Below are positions 60,751-64,000 of a stretch of 64,000 bases of DNA, piece by piece. This DNA is from Treponema sp. UBA4307. Lineage in GTDB: Bacteria > Spirochaetota > Spirochaetia > Treponematales > Treponemataceae. How positions within the stretch are numbered: the stretch's first letter is position 1; each line of letters opens with the position of its first letter. The notes under the pieces were generated by a model. The model had not been told where the DNA came from and made no database searches. It saw nothing but the letters and a program-made list of their open reading frames with translations. A program made the translations under genes and the position numbers. The DNA lies in contig DGUP01000053.1 in assembly GCA_002394685.1 (NCBI GenBank), positions 1 to 64,000 of the forward strand, read 5' to 3'.

Positions 60751-61923
60751 ATGAAAGAGATTCAATTGAAATACGGCTGTAACCCTAATCAGAAGCCTGC
60801 TAGGGTTTATATGGATGAAGGCGATTTACCAGTAACAGTAGTTAACGGTAAACCTGGATACATCAATCTGCTGGATGCATTGAATGGCTGGCAGCTTGTT
60901 AAAGAACTTAAAGAAGCTACCGGACTTCCTGCTGCAACTTCTTTTAAGCATGTTTCTCCTGCGGGAGCTGCTGTAGGTAGACCTCTCTCAGATACTCTAA
61001 AAAAAATCTACTACACAGATGACGTTGAACTTACCCCTCTGGCTTGTGCATATGCAAGAGCTCGTGGTGCAGACAGAATGTCATCGTTCGGCGACTTTAT
61101 TGCCCTTAGCGACAAATGTGATAAGGCAACAGCCCTTCTCATTAAAAAGGAAGTAAGCGACGGAATTATTGCTCCTGCTTACGATGATGATGCTCTTGAA
61201 ATCCTTAAGGCAAAGAAAAAGGGAAATTACTGTGTTCTCCAGATTGATCCTGATTATGTTCCTGCTGATCTTGAAAAGAAGCAGGTCTTTGGAATTACTT
61301 TTGAACAGGGTCATAATTTTATAAAGCTTGATGATGAATGCCTTAAAAATGTAGTTACAGAAAAAAAGAATATTACTAAAGAAGAAAGAGATAATCTTCT
61401 TATTTCACTTATCATCCTCAAATATACTCAGTCAAATTCTGTCTGCTATGTAAAGGATGGACAGGCAATTGGTATTGGTGCAGGACAGCAGAGCCGCATT
61501 CACTGTACAAGACTGGCTGGTGATAAAGCTGATAAATGGTGGCTGCGTCAGTCTCCAAAAGTTCTGGGATTGCAGTTCCGTGATGACATTAAGCGTGCTG
61601 ACCGTGATAACACAATCGATGTTTATACAAGCGATGACTATGAAGATGTTCTTGCTGAAGGCGTATGGCAGAATTTCTTTAAGGTAAAGCCAGAAGTTTT
61701 CACTCGTGAAGAAAGAAAAGAGTGGATTTCAAAAAATACAGACGTTGCTTTAGGAAGCGATGCTTTCTTCCCATTTGGAGATAACATTGAACGTGCTCAT
61801 CGTTCAGGGGTTACTGTTATTTCACAGCCAGGTGGTTCTGTTCGTGACGACAATGTAATCGAAACCTGTAACAAGTACGGAATTGTTATGTCGTTCAGCG
61901 GTGTAAGACTTTTCCATCATTAA
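60751..61923 (+). CDS. purH: Phosphoribosylaminoimidazolecarboxamide (AICAR) formyltransferase, stand-alone
   Basis: The 390-residue protein corresponds to the AICAR transformylase part of bifunctional PurH: K-Y-G-C-N-P-N-Q-K-P-A-R, the catalytic S-F-K-H-V-S-P-A-G-A-A (Lys-His pair) near residue 72, I-G-I-G-A-G-Q-Q-S-R-I-H-C-T and A-L-G-S-D-A-F-F-P-F. The N-terminal IMP cyclohydrolase domain of bifunctional PurH is absent, so the ring closure must come from another gene. It catalyses formyl transfer from 10-formyl-THF to AICAR. Although ORF sense continues upstream to TTG 60715, homology starts at M-K-E-I-Q-L-K-Y-G. A 59-base copy of its 3' end is duplicated at 63289. Confidence 0.92.
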   Translation: MKEIQLKYGCNPNQKPARVYMDEGDLPVTVVNGKPGYINLLDALNGWQLVKELKEATGLPAATSFKHVSPAGAAVGRPLSDTLKKIYYTDDVELTPLACAYARARGADRMSSFGDFIALSDKCDKATALLIKKEVSDGIIAPAYDDDALEILKAKKKGNYCVLQIDPDYVPADLEKKQVFGITFEQGHNFIKLDDECLKNVVTEKKNITKEERDNLLISLIILKYTQSNSVCYVKDGQAIGIGAGQQSRIHCTRLAGDKADKWWLRQSPKVLGLQFRDDIKRADRDNTIDVYTSDDYEDVLAEGVWQNFFKVKPEVFTREERKEWISKNTDVALGSDAFFPFGDNIERAHRSGVTVISQPGGSVRDDNVIETCNKYGIVMSFSGVRLFHH

Positions 61924-61958
61924 TCTGATTTTACAGCTAATGCTTAAAAAATAATAAG

Positions 61959-62016
61959 GCCGGACTTTTAGAAATGAATCGATTTTCAAATTCTGAAAGT
62001 CCGGCTTTTTTATTTT
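61959..62016 (+). terminator. Rho-independent terminator after purH
   Basis: A 15-base stem (61959-61973 with 61991-62005, one G-U pair) followed by TTTTTTATTTT. Confidence 0.88.
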
Positions 62017-62027
62017 CCAAGCGCTTT

Positions 62028-62202
62028 TCAAATTTCCACGTCAGAAATTATAAAAGTTGTAATTGAGTTTGGCGCTAAGTTTGCATCAAAAGTTTTATCG
62101 TCAAATACAATTATCTTTTCTTTAAGCTGTGCTAAGCTTTCCCCTTTGCGTTTATCTCCACTAGTGCGAACAAGTGTAACCTCTGTACCTGTTTTGGAAA
62201 AA
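62028..62202 (-). pseudogene. GH30 3'-end fragment within the left direct repeat
   Basis: On the minus strand this is the last about 58 codons of the GH30 gene (ending I-S-D-V-E-I before the stop at 62028-62030), cut off at 62202 where the repeat ends. Confidence 0.8.
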
Positions 62203-62322
62203 GAGAATTAATAAAATCGAATATTTATTTTTTATGTAAGATAATAAATATATTCTCAAAATGGAATAAAAAAAATTATTCATTTAACTGAAAAAAAAGC
62301 ACTAAACTGAAAAAAGAAAGAC

Positions 62323-62351
62323 TTGCGTGTAGAAAAAGTTAGAATGATAAT
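62323..62351 (+). promoter_or_regulatory. Candidate promoter of the protease-like lipoprotein gene (leaderless)
   Basis: TTGCGT (62323-62328), 17-base spacer, GATAAT (62346-62351) and eight bases to the ATG at 62360. No ribosome-binding site. Confidence 0.45.
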
Positions 62352-62359
62352 TAGATATT

Positions 62360-63262
62360 ATGAAAAAAAAGAATTTATTATTTATTACTTTTCTTATACC
62401 ATTGCTGATTCAGGTTTCATGTAAAAATAAACAACCTGAAATTATATATAATACTGAAATACCATTAGCAGATATAAATGATAAGGAATGGGATTTTTCA
62501 AGATTTTATACAACAGGATGTATTGATCATCCAGTAGTACATTTAAAAATAGGAAAGTCGACTTATTATTTTTTGGTTGATACAGGTTCTCCTTCGAATC
62601 TTTTTTGGGGAATTCCGGATGACTCAATGGAAATAAATGAAGGTGGAAATGTAAAAACTTATGGAACTAATATAAAGATTGATAATAATTTTGTCCGTAT
62701 ATGTTTTTCTGATAAATGGTCCAAAGAATTAAAGCAATATTTTAAACCGAATGTTATCGATGGAATTATAGGAGAAGACTTTTTACAGAATTATAATAAT
62801 GTGGTATTTGATTTCAATAACGGAAAAATTTGTTTCGATGCAGAATCTATAAGTGATGATAGTACACCATTGTTGTCTTTATCTCCATATTATCCTTGTA
62901 TTGAATTTACAGCTTCTGGCAAAACAGAATATGGAATAATAGACACAGGTTCATCAGTTTTTTCAATTAGAGAAAATTTTGGAGATGGAAAATCTTATTT
63001 TAATAGTAAAGAATTTTATGATGCTGCACGTGGAAAAGAGAAGTTAAAAAAGAGTTTTAGAAATAATCCAATAATTAAGGATATAAAAATTGTTAATCAA
63101 AAATACAAAGAAACATTGGCCTTTGAATGGGATTCGAATTCTATTGTATCGCTTGAGTCAATCCTTCCATTAAGCCGTAACCTTTCTGGCTTAGGAAATT
63201 GTTTTTGGAATGGACACGTAATTCAGTTGGACTTTTATAATAATGTATTTAGAATAAAATAA
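62360..63262 (+). CDS. Lipoprotein with two aspartyl-protease (D-T-G) motifs
   Basis: A 300-residue lipoprotein (L-I-Q-V-S-C lipobox). It has two D-T-G motifs, F-L-V-D-T-G-S-P near residue 73 and G-I-I-D-T-G-S-S near residue 194, followed by hydrophobic strands (I-I-G-E-D-F-L), so it could fold as a two-lobed, single-chain aspartyl protease of the retropepsin/pepsin type. It is a paralog of the 534-residue lipoprotein at 26486. The gene is very AT-rich and lies in an insert of 1086 bases between two 338-base direct repeats, indicating recent acquisition. It lacks a Shine-Dalgarno site. Confidence 0.7.
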   Translation: MKKKNLLFITFLIPLLIQVSCKNKQPEIIYNTEIPLADINDKEWDFSRFYTTGCIDHPVVHLKIGKSTYYFLVDTGSPSNLFWGIPDDSMEINEGGNVKTYGTNIKIDNNFVRICFSDKWSKELKQYFKPNVIDGIIGEDFLQNYNNVVFDFNNGKICFDAESISDDSTPLLSLSPYYPCIEFTASGKTEYGIIDTGSSVFSIRENFGDGKSYFNSKEFYDAARGKEKLKKSFRNNPIIKDIKIVNQKYKETLAFEWDSNSIVSLESILPLSRNLSGLGNCFWNGHVIQLDFYNNVFRIK

Positions 63263-63288
63263 TGGAGCAAGGGAAAATTGCCTAAAAC

Positions 63289-63625
63289 CCTGTAACAAGT
63301 ACGGAATTGTTATGTCGTTCAGCGGTGTAAGACTTTTCCATCATTAATCTGATTTTACAGCTAATGCTTAAAAAATAATAATGCCGGATTTTCAGAAATG
63401 AATCGATTTTCAAATTCTGTAAGTCCGGCTTTTGTATTTCCCAGTGTTTTTCAAATTTCCACGTCAGAAATTATAAAAGTTGTAATTGAGTTTGGCGCTA
63501 AGTTTGCATCAAAAGTTTTATCGTCAAATACAATTATCTTTTCTTTAAGCTGTGCTAAGCTTTCCCCTTTGCGTTTATCTCCACTAGTGCGAACAAGTGT
63601 AACCTCTGTACCTGTTTTGGAAAAA
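63289..63625. repeat. 338-base direct repeat, right copy
   Basis: Matches 61865-62202. Here it starts with a 59-base remnant of the purH 3' end, and its right part is the genuine 3' end of the GH30 gene. Confidence 0.9.
63383..63434. terminator. Terminator hairpin, right-copy version
   Basis: GCCGGATTTTCAGAA / TTCTGTAAGTCCGGC stem with one mismatch. It is convergent to GH30 and probably ends its transcript on the minus strand too. Confidence 0.65.
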
Positions 63626-64000
63626 TCAGAGAGGTCATAAGTGTAAGGAGAGACATTGTTACTTGAGTTGACTGCAACGATTACAAGTTTTTTCGATAGA
63701 GAATCATAAGCGGCAATATTTCTGTTTGATGTAGTATAAATGATTTTTGAGCCTGGACGAATAAACTTTGTAAATTGTCCAAATCCAAAATATTTTTGAG
63801 TTAGAATAATTTCCTGTCTGTCATGATTTGCAGTTGCAAGTCCCCAGAATCCTTTTTTGTAATCTGGAGCTCCACCGTCTGCTTTACCATTGTACCCTTC
63901 CTGTGAAACATGGGAGTCAATGACCTGCCATAATATCCAGGCACTAGGTTTGAGGCCGTTCATGTCTTTTATGATTTTTTCAGCAAGGCCTAGAGCGGGT
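63451..64000 (-). CDS. GH30-family glycoside hydrolase, C-terminal part (5' end outside window)
   Basis: The minus-strand frame is open through the window edge (P-A-L-G-L-A-E-K-I-I-K-D before M-N-G-L). It shows the barrel-end S-A-W-I-L-W-Q-V-I-D, followed by K-Y-F-G-F-G-Q-F-T-K-F-I-R-P-G, the transition to the side beta-sandwich domain typical of GH30 (xylanase, beta-1,6-galactanase or glucosidase), and the final F-I-I-S-D-V-E-I. The catalytic residues lie outside the window. Exact substrate is not determinable. Confidence 0.85.
   Translation of the reverse strand, partial: PALGLAEKIIKDMNGLKPSAWILWQVIDSHVSQEGYNGKADGGAPDYKKGFWGLATANHDRQEIILTQKYFGFGQFTKFIRPGSKIIYTTSNRNIAAYDSLSKKLVIVAVNSSNNVSPYTYDLSDFSKTGTEVTLVRTSGDKRKGESLAQLKEKIIVFDDKTFDANLAPNSITTFIISDVEI

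Larger units (their letters stand above)
61865..62202. repeat. 338-base direct repeat, left copy
   Basis: It covers the last 59 bases of purH, its terminator and the 3' end of a GH30 gene, and is repeated at 63289-63625 with only scattered substitutions and one indel. Confidence 0.9.

Overview
The window looks like a spirochaete chromosome segment, most likely a gut or rumen Treponema. The support is a FlaB-type flagellin core gene behind a flagellar (sigma-28-like) promoter, two chemoreceptors, many Cys-anchored lipoproteins, BspA-type leucine-rich repeats, plant-polysaccharide hydrolases (GH5, GH16, GH30) and a PurF-like protein without the catalytic cysteine. No rRNA was seen. One tRNA is intact and one is decayed.

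Layout. 1-5.6 kb: an Rpn-family nuclease gene cut by the window edge with a partial tandem copy, an M3 oligopeptidase, flaB, gpmA, a 43-residue basic protein and a small HTH regulator. 5.6-8 kb: a GH16 lipoprotein gene interrupted by one in-frame amber codon, then a membrane-anchored solute-binding-like protein. 8-13.7 kb: a nitrogen-assimilation block of glmS, glnA, an ANTAR-domain regulator and asnB. A promoter and an intrinsic terminator both lie in the asnB leader, which looks like an attenuator. 13.8-19.5 kb: two YkgJ-like Cys-cluster proteins, an acyltransferase plus AMP-ligase pair and a secreted GH5. 19.5-23.2 kb: a zinc-type ABC uptake operon with accessory membrane and lipoprotein genes. 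23.6-38 kb: two chemoreceptors, an aspartyl-protease-like lipoprotein, acetyltransferases, an esterase lipoprotein, a PurF-like gene and a CPA2 antiporter.

38-50.7 kb is an accessory region. It holds a PemK/MazF toxin-antitoxin pair, tandem 200-bp repeats carrying the 3' end of tRNA-Ile2, and a 6.5-kb island between the intact tRNA-Ile2(CAU) and a decayed copy. The island carries a tyrosine integrase, HipBA and an ATPase-nuclease preceded by elaborate palindromes. Beyond it lie a frameshifted TOTE-type primase-helicase-PLD gene, another ATPase and a RhuM remnant flanked by a perfect 23-bp inverted repeat.

50.8-64 kb: two very large surface lipoproteins (beta-helix; the second also has BspA-like LRRs), a HAD phosphatase, a YARHG-domain protein, a stand-alone AICAR transformylase, a second aspartyl-protease-like lipoprotein sitting between 338-bp direct repeats, and a partial GH30 gene.

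Recurring themes are decay (amber codon, frameshift, truncated genes), tRNA-linked integration, and at least four genes that lack a Shine-Dalgarno site but have a promoter placed so that the transcript would start at or next to the ATG. All family assignments come from reading motifs; no database search was run.
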